Source: Streblospio benedicti (lineage: Eukaryota; Annelida; Polychaeta; Spionida; Spionidae). Taken from it: 64,000 bases of DNA. How positions within the stretch are numbered: position 1 is the first letter of the stretch; each line of letters begins with the position of its first letter. Positions 26,701-35,599 of the stretch are shown in pieces. The notes under the pieces are model-generated. The model ran no database searches and was not told the DNA's origin. It worked only from the letters and a program-made list of their open reading frames with translations. The DNA lies in the NCBI GenBank assembly GCA_019095985.1, contig CM032666.1, forward strand, positions 2,715,548-2,779,547, read 5' to 3'. A program made the translations under genes and the position numbers.

Positions 26701-28613
26701 CATTTATGACTATCTATGACATTTATGACATTTATTTTTCTCAAAATTGGCGAGTCATTTAGACAATTTTGAATTGCAAAATGTCAATTAGCTGTAAATG
26801 TTAAAAGGATGCATGAAATGAGAAAAATAAATGTCATTAAGTAATATGTTGACATTTATTATTCCCATATATGTCAATAGGACACGTGAAATGAGAAAAA
26901 TAAATGTCAGCAAGCTATAAGTTGACATTTATTATTCACATATATGTCAAAGGACGCGTGAAATCAGAAAAATAAATGACAATTAGTAATACATGTTGAC
27001 ATTTATAATAAGTTATAATTTCATAATTATCAAGTAGAGGCAAGTATATGTAAACTGGTAAATGCAATGTTAGTGTCACAATGCTAATTAAATGTCTCAA
27101 CCAGCAGTGAATTTGTTTGCTGAGTACAATAACAGTATAAGGATTTGGACATGAGGAGACATTTTTTCACAGGTTTGCCTATTGTTAAAGTTCTTTTGTC
27201 TTGATGACAAGTGTTAACCTTTACATGGGTAAATGTCAGTATTTGACTTTTTCTAATTACAACTTCCAGTTATTGAATGATCAACCCTCATGCTGTTTGT
27301 TGAGGGGTATTAAGTATACCAGTATATTGTTGGTGAAATTGGTTGTTTTAAATGACAGGAGTGGATTTTTGCTGATCTTGTAATTGGCGAGGGTGAGCTT
27401 TGTGTGAGTATCTGGTAATTAGGATCTTTCAAATAACTTCAGTGATTAAAATTGACACCTTATTGAGACTTTGAGAATTACATGGTATATTTAAGAAAAG
27501 TATTAACAGGTAATTTTTGAATAATCATTATGATAGTGGCTAATTGAAAATGTCATAGATATCACTTCCTAACATTTATTTTTCTGATTGAAGCATCCTT
27601 TTGACATATATGGGAATTGTAAATGTCAACAAATTAGTTAATGACATTTATTTTTCTGATTTCACTCGTCCTTTTGACATATATGGGAATAATAATTGTC
27701 AACAAATTACTTAATGACATTTATTTTTCTGCTTTCACGCATCCTTTTAACATATATGGCTCATTAACAATGTCTTATGTGATACTTATTCTGATATAGT
27801 GTTATTTTTACAATTCCTTTCATTTACGAAGTTTTCTGATAAAAATGTTTTACAAGGGATATATGTATCGAACTTTAACAATATGTCAAAATTGGCAAAA
27901 TACGAGTAGAATAAATGTCATAAATGTCTATATATTCGACATATGTTATAAATGTCGACATTTATTGATATTTATTATAAATGTCATGACATTTCCCAAC
28001 CCTGAAGCCTGTTAATATTTTGATTTTCAAACAATGTACAAACCTTGAACTTCTGCTTTTCTTTAGGGTCACTGGGCTGCTTACTGGCATACTTAACACA
28101 CATATCCAAATAAATCTTCTGCTCTTGTGCTGTCATAATAGACAGTCTATTGTATCTAATTTTTGGTTCCGGTCTTTGAGGACTATTGAGCTTGTCGTCA
28201 TTTTGTCCTTTCTTGCCCTTTTTAGGTGATTTCTTTGGAGATTTCTTTGGATTTACCTGAAAAAGTATAAATAATCTTCATATACTATCTAACATGATGC
28301 TGGAGGTAGATGAACTGATTTGTTTATGACCATTCATTAGCGATCATTTTAATATGTGTGATAAATTAATCTACTTTCAGATTGATTTAATTGACATTTT
28401 GTCATTGGATAATGTTACCTGTTTTGCAGTTTCTTTCTTAGCTTGTGATTTATCCTGGTTTTGCAGATTATTTGCAGTTGGGGCTGACAGTTCGCGTTCT
28501 TTAAAATGCCACATAGCAGGCAAGGAATGCAGCATACTGTACCTGCTGAAGCTTTCTTCTGAGAAAAACCCATCATGTCCATTTATGAGAGGTGTATCCC
28601 TGAAAGCATTCAT
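9641..28613 (-). CDS. ICE2: Little elongation complex subunit 2 (ICE2 / NARG2)
   Basis: A subunit of the nuclear little elongation complex (with ELL, ICE1 and ZC3H8), which serves RNA polymerase II at snRNA genes. Exons on the - strand: 28613-28419, 28256-28044, 25804-25682, 25532-25398, 25200-25066, 24765-24609, 24374-24181, 24071-22495, 22193-22143, 21965-21850, 19087-18488, 18321-18193, 17795-17290, 16878-16749, 11718-11634, 11115-10984, 10248-10091, 9774-9641. All phases join and give 1,589 residues; human ICE2 has 982. Recognition rests on FFSEESFSRYSM, the segments HPPYFKQWEVPV and VYIDKPFVPKSVNVKERN, and DELETFG, each matching the remembered human order. The 5' edge is uncertain: bases before the ATG read as a splice acceptor (ttgcag, 28621-28626), so an upstream coding exon may exist and this ATG may be internal. 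Confidence 0.85.
10709..10953 (-). repeat. Duplicated tRNA-like SINE fragment (possible)
   Basis: Two direct copies, about 10709-10785 and 10888-10953, share AAGTGGCCC, TACAGGAC, GTGGTTGTGAGAC and AGAACG-CACCATCAA. Read on the - strand each carries AGTTTGAGTCCTG or GGAGTCCCG, resembling a B box of a tRNA-derived SINE. No clear A box or tail was found, so the class is uncertain. The block lies in the ICE2 intron next to exon 11115-10984. Between the copies, at about 10827-10868, is a 42-bp segment also found at 53293-53334. Confidence 0.4.
11927..12245 (+). repeat. ~320-bp interspersed repeat, copy 1 (ICE2 intron)
   Basis: A full-length match to the reverse complement of 19126-19456. Shared words run from start (AAAACA-AAGGTCA-GTGATA) through the middle (GCAAGTTACGTCTGACGAAAAT, with mismatches) to the end (CTTGTTCGGCCACTGA). 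Inside, CAGACGTAC and GTACGTCTG-like words in opposite orientation could fold. The ends are CAG-like, but no convincing target duplication was found. It is probably a non-autonomous DNA transposon. Confidence 0.75.
12350..13380 (+). mobile_element. Degraded LINE: endonuclease-domain fragment with internal duplication
   Basis: The + strand reads, in shifting frames, IECIGIKIPKMNMTIINVYK and then TIVLGDFNIDILKTN and TLIDHIYTKNIDV. These are hallmark APE-type endonuclease motifs of LINEs (GDFN, D-H). A ~313-bp segment is duplicated in tandem (12480-12792, 12793-about 13095), so the first half of the domain appears twice. The upstream part 12350-12560 recurs at 25896-26075. Stops and frameshifts show that it is dead. 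The clade is not certain (CR1/Jockey-like). Confidence 0.7.
13430..14557 (+). repeat. Two direct copies of an ~80-bp segment
   Basis: 13430-13510 and 14477-14557 share TATTATAACTAATGTGCTGA, CAGCAAGTTT and GTAGCTACTCTGT with few differences. They may be ends of one element or copies of one repeat. The stretch between holds nothing else I can name, except CAAATAAATCCATAATCCTACTGG at 14145, a word shared with the LINE block at 12505. Confidence 0.6.
14566..15290. repeat. Cluster of TGCTCAAACTATGGGCAG motifs in both orientations
   Basis: The motif or close variants occur near 14821 and 15042 on +, and near 14568, 15255 and 15270 as the reverse complement (CCCATAGTTTGAGCAC). No coding is seen. 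It looks like a nested or foldback non-autonomous element inside the large ICE2 intron, with edges not resolved. Confidence 0.45.
15300..15520. repeat. G-run plus GGCACCTATGGCACCGCATATTC microrepeats
   Basis: It starts with TAGATTGCAGAAAAATG and a G run, a beginning shared with about 26474-26525. From 15410 to 15510 the words CGCATATTCGGC, CTATGGCACCGC and CTATGGTGCCGC repeat with an unequal ~20-27-bp period. The class is unknown; it lies in an ICE2 intron. Confidence 0.6.
16556..16763. repeat. 104-bp tandem duplication across an ICE2 exon-intron edge
   Basis: Two copies, 16556-16659 and 16660-16763, begin TATATACAAGACTTTT and share ATATGAATTCTAACACGA, CAGTTTCAAGGAAATA and GCCATTACCTC-CACAAGATGG. 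The right copy includes the last bases of ICE2 exon 16878-16749 and its donor. The left copy has a near-identical donor (CATTACCTC on +) at about 16640-16648. Confidence 0.85.
16749..21965 (-). CDS. ICE2: ICE2 middle exons
   Basis: Exon 21965-21850 is very acidic (VASEDDDDDFILSPHH). Exon 19087-18488 (600 bp) holds LTYVWTPLDDLKAEEKAKET and charged low-complexity sequence. Exon 18321-18193 holds FREQEELLSHPTPYYQWGVP, which looks conserved. Exon 17795-17290 is His/Pro-rich in the middle and ends with YDLWELGEFKMLVRTGTHG and a run of lysines. Exon 16878-16749 holds PKVEYQPQYGVELVTPSEAA, a segment I associate with the NARG2 C-terminal domain. Intron sequence lies between. Confidence 0.8.
18014..18170. 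mobile_element. Small MITE, pogo/Tigger-like ends
   Basis: The left end CAGTAGAAATGTGTTATCTC matches the reverse complement of the right end GAGATAACGAGGTTCTACT. CAGTAGAACCTCGTTATCTC-type ends are typical of pogo/Tigger derivatives. A TA precedes the left end; the right flank is less clear. It sits in the ICE2 intron between 18193 and 17795. Confidence 0.6.
19126..19456 (-). repeat. ~320-bp interspersed repeat, copy 2, inverted to copy 1
   Basis: Reverse complement of the repeat at 11927-12245, with near end-to-end match: CAGTGGCCGAACAAGTATGC at the left and GCAATATCACGTGACCTTGTG at the right. Both copies lie in introns of the same gene in opposite orientation, with ICE2 exons 16749-19087 between them. 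Confidence 0.75.
19762..21545. repeat. Satellite-like array, ~145-bp monomers, ~445-bp higher-order unit
   Basis: The word TCAAAAGTAGGCCAAAGTAC or a variant recurs at about 19762, 19843, 19985, 20132, 20287, 20431, 21208, 21368 and 21514. Each is followed by GGAGAGTAGTACAAGGAAGC-like and GAAGTTTGGTGACCATAGGT-like segments and a GGTAACAA block. Monomers three apart are more alike (19843 against 20287; 20132 against 21208), which gives a three-monomer unit. It lies in the ICE2 intron between 21850 and 19087 and is split by the LINE piece at 20582-21207. Confidence 0.85.
20582..21207 (+). mobile_element. 5'-truncated L1-like LINE 3' end, inserted in the satellite
   Basis: The + frame encodes PDGTIMRTRIVLYAKQ, then LLNHFFFHCKQVKTFWKNF, PDVIFGIPNYNNDEM and AKHYIRKCR, ending at 21080. 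This is the C-terminal region typical of L1/Tx1-like LINEs (H-x-FF-x-C-x6-FW). The frame is open to the stop, and a short AT-rich tail ends in AAAAAATAAATAAAAAA. TCAAAA at 20576-20581 and 21208-21213 is a likely short target duplication, and satellite sequence resumes directly after it. Only the end of ORF2 is present. Confidence 0.8.
22495..24071 (-). CDS. ICE2: ICE2 giant central exon (acidic, then RR-rich repeats and an AT-hook)
   Basis: A 1,577-bp exon. It begins with DLFGGGIDELETFG, the conserved LETFG motif. A long Ser/Glu/Asp-rich stretch follows. The second half has degenerate modules of the form RRSLRR-x-T-x-S-EDSES: RRCLRRSAQNEDNEP, RRSLRRNTHSEDSES, RRSRRLSSQNEDTES and RRTGRNTIN, flanked by TRRTRSSA and TRRTRSAT. 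Near the end is KRKRGRPPKQK, a canonical AT-hook with the GRP core (about 22697-22735). The next small exon (22193-22143) adds TRKRGRKKKR, a second basic hook-like cluster. This exon accounts for much of the extra length over the human protein. DNA or nucleosome binding is an inference. Confidence 0.8.
24181..28613 (-). CDS. ICE2: ICE2 N-terminal half, seven exons
   Basis: These exons hold the best conserved part. The first has FFSEESFSRYSMLHSLP. The second has a lysine-rich start (NPKKSPKKSPKKGKKG), then TAQEQKIYLDMCVKYA, matching the human QREQRSYVDLLVKYA segment. Exon 25804-25682 (LEQNQFLHYLRTV) and exon 25532-25398 (SYPKYYVQHDTVSL) follow the helical part. Exon 24765-24609 holds DPNVETLAKKYDVAIAISSS and the HPPYFKQWEVPV motif. 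Exon 24374-24181 holds the KERNDWFHKFAFK motif. Several exons (213, 123, 135, 135 bp) are multiples of three in phase 0, so exon skipping would keep the frame. Confidence 0.85.
25896..26075 (+). repeat. Second copy of the 12350-12560 repeat segment
   Basis: It shares CGCCCTCGAAATTTAGCA, CGAACGTTTATTCCCGCCC, TCAGTTCCCTTAATTAAGAC and TTCATCAGCCATAACCAAA with 12350-12530. It probably derives from the same LINE (upstream region). It lies in the 2.2-kb ICE2 intron 25805-28043. Confidence 0.7.
26474..26545. repeat. TAGATTGCAGAAAAATG repeat, second copy
   Basis: It begins TCTAGATTGCAGAAAAATGC and continues into a G-run/CCCCCTC block, like 15300-15370. It is a short fragment of a dispersed repeat of unknown class. 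Confidence 0.5.
26607..28005. mobile_element. 1.4-kb foldback-type element with mirrored 72-73-bp tandem arrays
   Basis: The ends are imperfect inverted repeats (TCATGGTTGG on the left, CCAACCCTGA on the right). They are flanked by AGCCTG at 26601-26606 and 28006-28011, a likely 6-bp target duplication. The left arm holds three tandem units (anchors at 26815, 26888, 26960) with GAAATGAGAAAAATAAATGTC and CATATATGTCAA. The right arm holds three units in the opposite sense (27572, 27644, 27717) with ACATTTATTTTTCTGATT and TTTTGACATATATGGGAA. Both arms are saturated with GACATTTAT words. The middle (27010-27540) has no ORF of note. It inserted 38 nt inside the ICE2 intron from donor 28044. No transposase; superfamily unknown. 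Confidence 0.85.
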
Positions 28614-28626
28614 ATTACTGCAAATA

Positions 28627-31085
28627 TTGTTGCATTAACACTACAAGTGATTGTTAAACAATGTAAGAAAACATCATGTGTGAATGCTTTATTTTTATTT
28701 GTATTGGAATGATATACGGTATACAGCGCAGTATATAACACATATAACTCCAAATTGAACTGATACTGAGTTCCTAATTACATCTTATTTATAGGGGAAT
28801 GTTAGGGTAATAAGACAAAGAAAGTTCTGCTTAACTAAGATCAAAGTAGTCAAAAGGAAATCATGCTGGAATCTATGTTTATTTCTTTACAGCATGTATG
28901 TGTACCCACATTTAGAACTAAATATTTTATATAATAAGAGATAAAAATGAATGCAGGAGACTAATTTTCAAGCATCCCTTTAACTTAAAACAAAAGGACT
29001 CCTTCAGGTAAAGCAAACATCTTCATAAAGGTCATGCTTATTGGCTAAAGGCCGCGTCTCACTAGTTTCGCCGTATGGCCGACGCATAAATTCTAGGGAT
29101 TTCCTGGCAAAAAAATTTATACGTCGAGTATCTGCTGATAGATAACCCCTTTTGGCATTAAATTTTTTTCCTCCAAGTGCATCGTCAACTCACAGCCGAC
29201 GCAAGCCAGGCGCAAAGCCGACATCCGACGCAAGGCTGACTCAAAGCCCGCGTAAGAAAAGCAGATGGTCAACGCAAGGTCAGCGTAAACTCGACGCACA
29301 AAAAAAGTCAAATCGTACAGTGAGCGGAACCCGGGCGTTGGTGTGGCGTTCGCACCGCGAGTGTCTTTGTGGCGTTCACACCTGTGGTATAAAAGTCGCG
29401 CGCCACGGCTTCCGTGCCATTTCTACTTTTGTTTTCAAGCAATAGGTTGCCTTTTTGACCACCATGAATGAACTTTTTGAGTGAGAGAGATCTTAAAAAC
29501 ACTACACTACACTAATTATCTACCTAATTTCCACCATAATGGGGGTGAAAAAAATTTTTTTCCCGCTGGGCTGTTATTACTAGACATCTCGTGATTCTCA
29601 CGTAGCTGTTATTACTAGGGATTCCAGTGATTCTCTGTCAAATATTTGACTCAAAGATGGCTGCCAAAATAGTTTGAGAAATTTCACTATTTACGATCGT
29701 TTTTCTCACCTATCTTGGCAAATGATGCGCAAATGATGCCATCAAAATGACTACCAATACGAACTTTCATCGTATCCTACATAACATTACCCAATACATT
29801 TTGTATCACTATGCGATTGCTTTTATATTTTTTAACTATGTTAGGAAGACTGGGGGCAGCCATGATGGAAATCGGCTTTTCAATCACAAAAACGTTTCGT
29901 CATAATGAAACAGACCACTAGCTGTTCCGTCATGGTTTGCCCAGGGTCAGGATTAGGTGGAAAAGTGTTACTCGTCAGCAGGACTAGTAACCCTCAAATA
30001 TCTACTCGTCCTGCAAAAAATGCACTCGTTCTCCTTGTACAAACTCTATATCTGTATGACAAATTATTCAGAATTGCTCCTCGTCAAAAGGACGAGTTTC
30101 TAAAAATTAGCACTCGTCCTCCACTAGTTTTTTCTAGTCAATACGAGCAGACGAGTGGCTAATCCTGACCGTGTTTGCCGGGGTGATCCGTCATGGTTTG
30201 CCAGGCTGATCCGTCATATTATTACAGTAGCTTTGAGTGCATAATATTTTTTATGTAGATACCAACATAATGTTGGGGGCTCAGAAACTTTTCCACACAA
30301 GAGTGCTACCTTTCTGGGTAACATTTCCCCGTTGACTGACAAGTAGTAAATGATATTTTTTCTTGTTCCTATCTTATTATATGTCATCATATGCTATAAC
30401 GTCAGCGGTCGCTTATTTCAAGGCTTTGCCTTATCCTCATACATTATATGCTATAACGTGAGCGGTCGCTTATTTTAAGGCTTTGCCTTATACTTATATA
30501 TTAAGGTTTCCATGGTGATAATGAGTACTGTGTACTTGTCAGGATAAAATGTTATTGTCCACTATTCTATCCAGGTGGCTAACGAAATGGGGCCTACGAA
30601 TAATATTAACAACGTGGATCGACGTCCCAGTGGCGCTGAGCGATAATAGAATTATTCAACAAAATATGCATTCAAATCGACAGGACAACAGTCTATTATA
30701 TTACCATTTTAATTCTACAGGATTCATATTTCCTAAAGGTACAGCAACAATTAATAATTCACATTTATATTCGATATTTTAGCATTTTCAACACGTTTTG
30801 GTTTGGTTTGGCACGTAAGTAACACATAGAAAGTAAGTGAGGAATGTCGTATTTTTAGGTTCCATACTACAATTTCGTTTGAATGGTTAACCTTGTAAAT
30901 GTTTTTTCTTTGTATTTACGTCTGTTCATGGTCTCGAACAAGGGCTTCGAACTTACTCTGGCCAAGATTTACTGGCAGATCCAGTTTTTTTTTGTAAAAG
31001 TGGAAGTAAGATATTGCAAGGAAGGGTGGTTCCTACAGTTCCTATGGGATCAGGGGTAGCACACTGTCATGGAATGAATCATTCT
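28627..31085. other. Region upstream of ICE2, no gene read with confidence
   Basis: A promoter and first ICE2 exon may lie here, on the - strand. Contents seen: CCGACGCAAGG-type degenerate repeats at 29160-29300; a GCTGTTATTACTAG pair at 29570-29625; three GATCCGTCATGGTTTGCC-like words at 29923, 30185 and 30208; and a 57-bp tandem duplication at 30391-30500. I could not choose a start exon. Confidence 0.4.
30391..30500. repeat. 57-bp tandem duplication
   Basis: Copies starting at 30391 and 30448 share ATGCTATAACGT, AGCGGTCGCTTATTT and AAGGCTTTGCCTTAT with two or three changes. Confidence 0.85.
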
Positions 31086-31089
31086 TGTC

Positions 31090-32735
31090 GAACCGGATCC
31101 AGCTGGTAGTTCTTCTTCTTCTTCTTTTAAGTAATCCTAGTACTCAATAATGAGTATGATTAGGATGAGGTTGCGTCGCACGGCGAGTGCAAGGTACAGT
31201 TAATGATAAGATTTTAATCTATTTTTAAAAGTGTCAAGTGTAGGGCTGGTGACTATGTTATCAGTAAGTGAATTCCAATCAACTATGGTCCTAGGGAAAA
31301 ATGAATATTTGTAAATGTCAGCGTGAACTCTGAGTTGGTCAAGTCTCACTGAATTTGTTGACCTAGTCCTGGATGTAGACCTGCTCACATACACATTTGC
31401 TGGAATGGCCACCAAACCATTCATGACTTTAAACATCATTGTCAGTCTCTGCTGCCGCTGTCTCTCACTTAGTTCTGGCCATGCAGTTGAGATCCTTTAT
31501 CGCAGTAGAGATACTCATGTCGTCGCATTTGTGTTGGTTCAAGACAGAACGCGCTCCTCTTCGTTGTATCTTCTCTAGAGCTTGGATGTCCCCTTTCAGA
31601 TATGGGTCCCATGCTGCACATGAATACTCAAGCAGTGGTCGTATCAGAGCTATGTAGGCTGTGGCTTTAAGTTTTTTTGGGCATGATCTTAGGTTTCTAT
31701 GTAAGAATCCTAGAGTTCGGTTTGCCGTGGTAACAGTGTTTTGTATGTTTGAGTTCCATTTCAGGTTATTACTAATCGTTATGCCAAGAAATTTGGCCTC
31801 CTGAACTTCTAACAGAGGGTGACCATTTAAACTATTGATGTGGTTCAATTTTGTCCTCCCTCTCTTTACAGGGACGGATCCAGCGGGGGGGCTCAGGGGC
31901 TCTAGCCCCCCCGCCTGCCATATTAGCCTTAAAAGCGCCTACAATTTAGCCCCCCCGCCCCCCCTTTTTCCCACCAAAATACTTCATTTTCATAGGGTTT
32001 TTCATGAAATCCCATAAGTGAGCCCCCCCTTTCCTTATGTTTTCCTTACGTCCCTTTTCCAAAAACCTGGATCTGCCCCCACGCACGGACAAATCCGCCC
32101 GCCCCCCGCTCTCAAAATTTGAAAATTAGCCCCCCCCCACTCTCAAATTTCTGAATCCGTCCCTGCTTTACGTACAGTCATGGTGTTGCACTTAGTTGGG
32201 TTGTATTCCATACCTCATGTCTCTGCCCATCTGTAGAGATTATCAAGATCTTTTGGAGTTCATGCTGGTCTTCCTGTCATCTGATACGTCTATAAACAAG
32301 ACAGTCATCTGCAAATAATCTCACCTCAGAAGAGACTATAGACTGGAGATCGTTTATGTGCAGAAGAAAGAGCAACGGCCCCAATACTATGCCTTGGGGG
32401 ACTCCAGAGACTACGTCCTCCCATTCAGAGTGTGCACCGTCGACAATCACCCTCTGAGTTCTGCCTGAGAGTAAGTCTCTGATCCATGAATGAACATCTC
32501 CCTGTATACCGTAGTGCTGCAGTTTGCCCAGCAGGGCCTCGTGAGGGACCTTGTCGAAGGCTTTTGACAGGTCAAGCACTGTGACATCGAGCTGTGCGCC
32601 TTCATCCCAGGCACATACAAATTCATTCAACGTACGTGATGATGAGTTGAGATTCGCATGAGTGCAAGGAGAGGAACCCATGTTGCCTCGGTGGTAAAGA
32701 GACACGCACAGGTGAATTTCAAGGCATATCATCAA
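31090..32735 (-). mobile_element. 5'-truncated LINE (CR1/L2-like): reverse transcriptase to 3' end
   Basis: - frames encode TVLDLSKAFDKVPHEALLGK, GVPQGIVLGPLLFLLHINDL and LFADDCLVYRR (the catalytic FADD box), then EAKFLGITISNNLKWN, RPLLEYSCAAWDPY and, near the end, YKYSFFPRTIVDWNSL, with a stop at 31200. This is the RT palm to C-terminal order of a non-LTR retrotransposon. A GAAGAAGAAG tail follows at about 31105-31120 (seen on + as TTCTTC). The coding part is split by a MITE at 31869-32165, and at least one frame change is present. The 5' part with the endonuclease is missing. Confidence 0.85.
31869..32165. mobile_element. hAT-like MITE inserted in the LINE
   Basis: Ends CAGGGACGGATCCAG and CTGAATCCGTCCCTG are 15-bp inverted repeats with one mismatch. 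CTTTA flanks both sides (31864-31868 and 32166-32170). Dropping the element and one CTTTA lets the LINE frame read through (MTVRKER on the - strand), which supports a clean insertion. The inside is C/G-run rich and contains CCCACCAAAATACTTCATTT and TTCATGAAATCCCATAAGTG, shared with the MITEs at 46456, 46620 and 48760. Confidence 0.85.
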
Positions 32736-33169
32736 TTTATGTCATGCAAATGCTACTTGCCGAGTGAGTTGATTGTATATATTGTCATCTATTTGAATCA
32801 TTCCAGTTCATTGTAAATAAACCTTTTTTAACTCTGGGAAGATGTTTTGTACCCACACATTGACAATGTCAATATTATTATTCTATCAGTCTTAATAAAC
32901 ATTGCGTACACGCAAATTTCAACTTGCGACGCACAAGTGATAAAGGCTACAGTCATATTTATAGTACGGAACCTTCCAATGTCAATCAACTTGTTTTTCT
33001 CTCTGTTTTAATTTATTTATATTTTTCTATCAAACGCTTGTTTATGACAGTAAAATTGGACTTTATTAGGTGCAACATGTCAAGTATATAGAAAAATAAA
33101 ATTATTAAGTGAAATTGTCTTAGGAGGTGGTTGCTGTTCATGTCCCTTTAAGATGCCATGCGATTCCAG
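32736..33169. other. AT-rich spacer between two LINE pieces
   Basis: No gene or clear repeat was seen. It separates two LINE fragments that point away from each other. Confidence 0.4.
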
Positions 33170-34080
33170 GTGTAACATGATATGCTTGCAGATGACATGG
33201 TCAAGCAACTTGCAAAATACGCTCGTGAGGGAAAAGTTGTTGATGGCGAATTCTTGGAGACTGCCCCTGTAACAGCAGGCGTACCGCAGGGAGCTGTACT
33301 AGGACCAATCCTATTCCTGGTCTTCATCAACGACATGCCAGAATGTGTCCAGTCACGATGCCGTCTATTTGCAGATGACAGCATCATATACAGGAATGTG
33401 AATTCTGACAGTGACGCGGAAATCCTTCAGAAGGACCTTGATGCCCTGCACCAGTGGGAAACTGACTGGGGGATGTCCTTCAATTCGTCAAAGTGCCACA
33501 TCCTTCACGTCAGTCAAAAGAAACATCAACGCCCTCACAAGTACCATCTTAAAGGATCTACCCTGGAAACCGTCAAGGATGCAATTTACCTAGGAGTCGA
33601 AATCGCGAAAGACCTGTTGTGGCACAAGCAGTGCAACAAGGCTGCAACGAAAGGGACAAAGACACTAGGTTTCATCAAACGCAACATCAAAGCACCTTAC
33701 AGATACACCAGAGAATACGTATACAAGACGCTTGTCCGACCGACTGTGGAATATTCGTCCTCCATGTGGAGTCCTCATCAACAAGAGTACATCGTTGAGA
33801 GAGTACAGAGGAGAGCAGCAAGGTGCGTCACAAGGAGATACGACCATAAAGACAGCGTTACTGACATGCTCCAATCCTTATCATGGAGACATGAGAACAA
33901 AGAAGGCTCAAAGCTCGGGTGATCATGGGATACAGGATAATCCACCGGCTTGTGATGGTTCCTGACACTCAACTGATCCCGCGCCCAGCTACAGTTTGTT
34001 CTGGAGGTCATAGCAGGAAATACAAGCAGCTGCCAACCCCGTACAAACTACTATAAACACACCTTCTTCCCTTCCACTTC
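33170..34080 (+). mobile_element. Second LINE fragment, opposite strand: RT C-terminal half
   Basis: One + frame is open from 33182 to 33922 and encodes AGVPQGAVLGPILFLVFIND, CRLFADDSIIYR (FADD catalytic box), WGMSFNSSKCHILHVSQKK, DAIYLGVEIAKDLLWHKQCN, RPTVEYSSSMWSPHQQE and VQRRAARCVTRRY. Further + sequence to about 34060 keeps LINE C-terminal style (GHSRKYKQLPTPY). It belongs to the same broad CR1/L2/Jockey-type group as the 31-kb copy but is clearly diverged. Both ends are truncated. The next element starts within ~100 bp. Confidence 0.8.
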
Positions 34081-34149
34081 AAAGTGAAGCTCACCGATGT
34101 ACACCTCATCCAGCAGTGAAGAAAATCTATCTGTTTTTAACCCGCTTTA

Positions 34150-34876
34150 TCTGCTATCGATCTCTCCTGCCTCCTGCCTTTTTCTTCTTCACGTCCTCGC
34201 CATCCACCGCGTACCCCTCGTAATGATTTCCGATTGTGGTAGCAACTTCATGGCCGACGTATGGAAGGAATCAGCCCTCATCATGGGGATCGGTCTTAAA
34301 TACAGCAGCCCTTTCCTGCCTCGGTCCAATGGACGATCAGAAAGACAAAATAAAATTATTACTAATATTCTGCGCTGAGTTTGTCAAACAAATCCCCGCA
34401 CATGGGACGACATGCTCCCCATCATGATTTTTAACATGAACAACACAAAGTCACGCGCCACTGGGTTTTCGCCACACGAAATAATCTACGGCAGAAACCT
34501 ACGCCAAATAACGGACATGTCACCCCCCACATACAAGCCTCTTCACCAAAACGCCGCCAACCTCATATGCGCCCAACAGCAGGCCATGGCCACAATCAAT
34601 CAACACAACCTGACCATGCTGGACCAACACATCCGCAGCAAGGCACCCACCTCGCCACTCAAAGAAGGAGACATCTGTTTTTGGCGCCGGCCAGCACTCG
34701 ATGACCCGCTCAGCAACAAAATACTCCAATCAATCAACTGTGGGCCATACAAAGTTATCAAACGCACCCCGTACCAAGTCTACCTACAGAAAATCACAAC
34801 CGACAAACCCCTGAAAAATCCAGTTAGCATCACGCACATAGTTTGTCCCTCCCAATTCTACGGGAATTCAGTCTAA
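34150..34876 (+). pseudogene. Integrase remnant of the Gypsy-like fossil
   Basis: Recognisable are VPLVMISDCGSNFMADVWKE, with the second catalytic Asp, and SPFLPRSNGRSERQNK, the P-x-SNG-x-x-ER motif with the catalytic Glu. Then come FSPHEIIYGRNLR and a C-terminal part with GPYKVIKRTPYQVYL. This is the order of Ty3/Gypsy-type integrases. The zinc-finger N-terminus is absent. Broken. Confidence 0.8.
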
Positions 34877-35599
34877 TCACACCTCCACATCCTACTCTAC
34901 CCCGAGCCAATGTTAGTGACATCAGCAAAATTTTCCCCCCACAATAGCCGTGCTTTGCGTTAACCCGGGTAAACGCAACCATCGTCATCTGCTAATGATG
35001 GCTGGGACTGCAGACCCCCGCCCAGGCAAACACTGGCAAGGGGCGTGCCGCATCGATAAGCCCATTTCTAACCATACGCTCGTTGTGAAGATGTGAACTA
35101 CGGGTGTCACATCGTCACGATCACTGTCAGCCAGGATTAGGGACCTACGCGTACGCTGCGACTGCCCGGCAGCCCCGTGCAAGCACATTCCACACTGCAT
35201 CACCCACACCATACGCCACAGCGACCACATGTACGAGCCACCGCTATGCCCTAGTCAAAATGGCGCATCCCACAATCCCCCCCACAAAATGTCACGACGT
35301 CAAGGCCTCCAACATCAATCTACGCACCACAGCCGATCTTTTGTAAACAAGCCACTAATTATAAACAAACACCCGGCCTCTCCATCGCTCACCCATAGTC
35401 TACCTCGGTCTCACGCGCCATCACCGTGCTTGTAACCCACTCGTGCCTCATCACTCGTCACACTGCGCCCGCGCTCCCATAGGACCGGCCTCACCGCGCA
35501 ACCGCAGCGTAGCAACACACACAGGCTTCATCACTCGACACTCCAAATCATCTCGACTACACTCATGGGACCAGCGTCGGCACAACACCGCCGACTACA

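Noticed and set aside
26800-27790. CRISPR-like array
   Set aside because: Units are ~72 bp with no unique spacers, and occur as mirrored arrays in a transposon-like element in an animal intron.
29152-29445. 97-codon + ORF upstream of ICE2
   Set aside because: It is generated by degenerate CCGACGCAAGG repeats and has no homology that I recognise.
28877-29870. ATGGCTGCC start near 29862 (- strand) as the ICE2 first exon
   Set aside because: The frame is short, and no donor in the right phase to join the acceptor at 28621 could be chosen.
35100-35560. Small + ORFs between integrase and env
   Set aside because: Compositionally biased (Thr/His/Ser/Pro-rich) with no motif; treated as untranslated or decayed fossil sequence.
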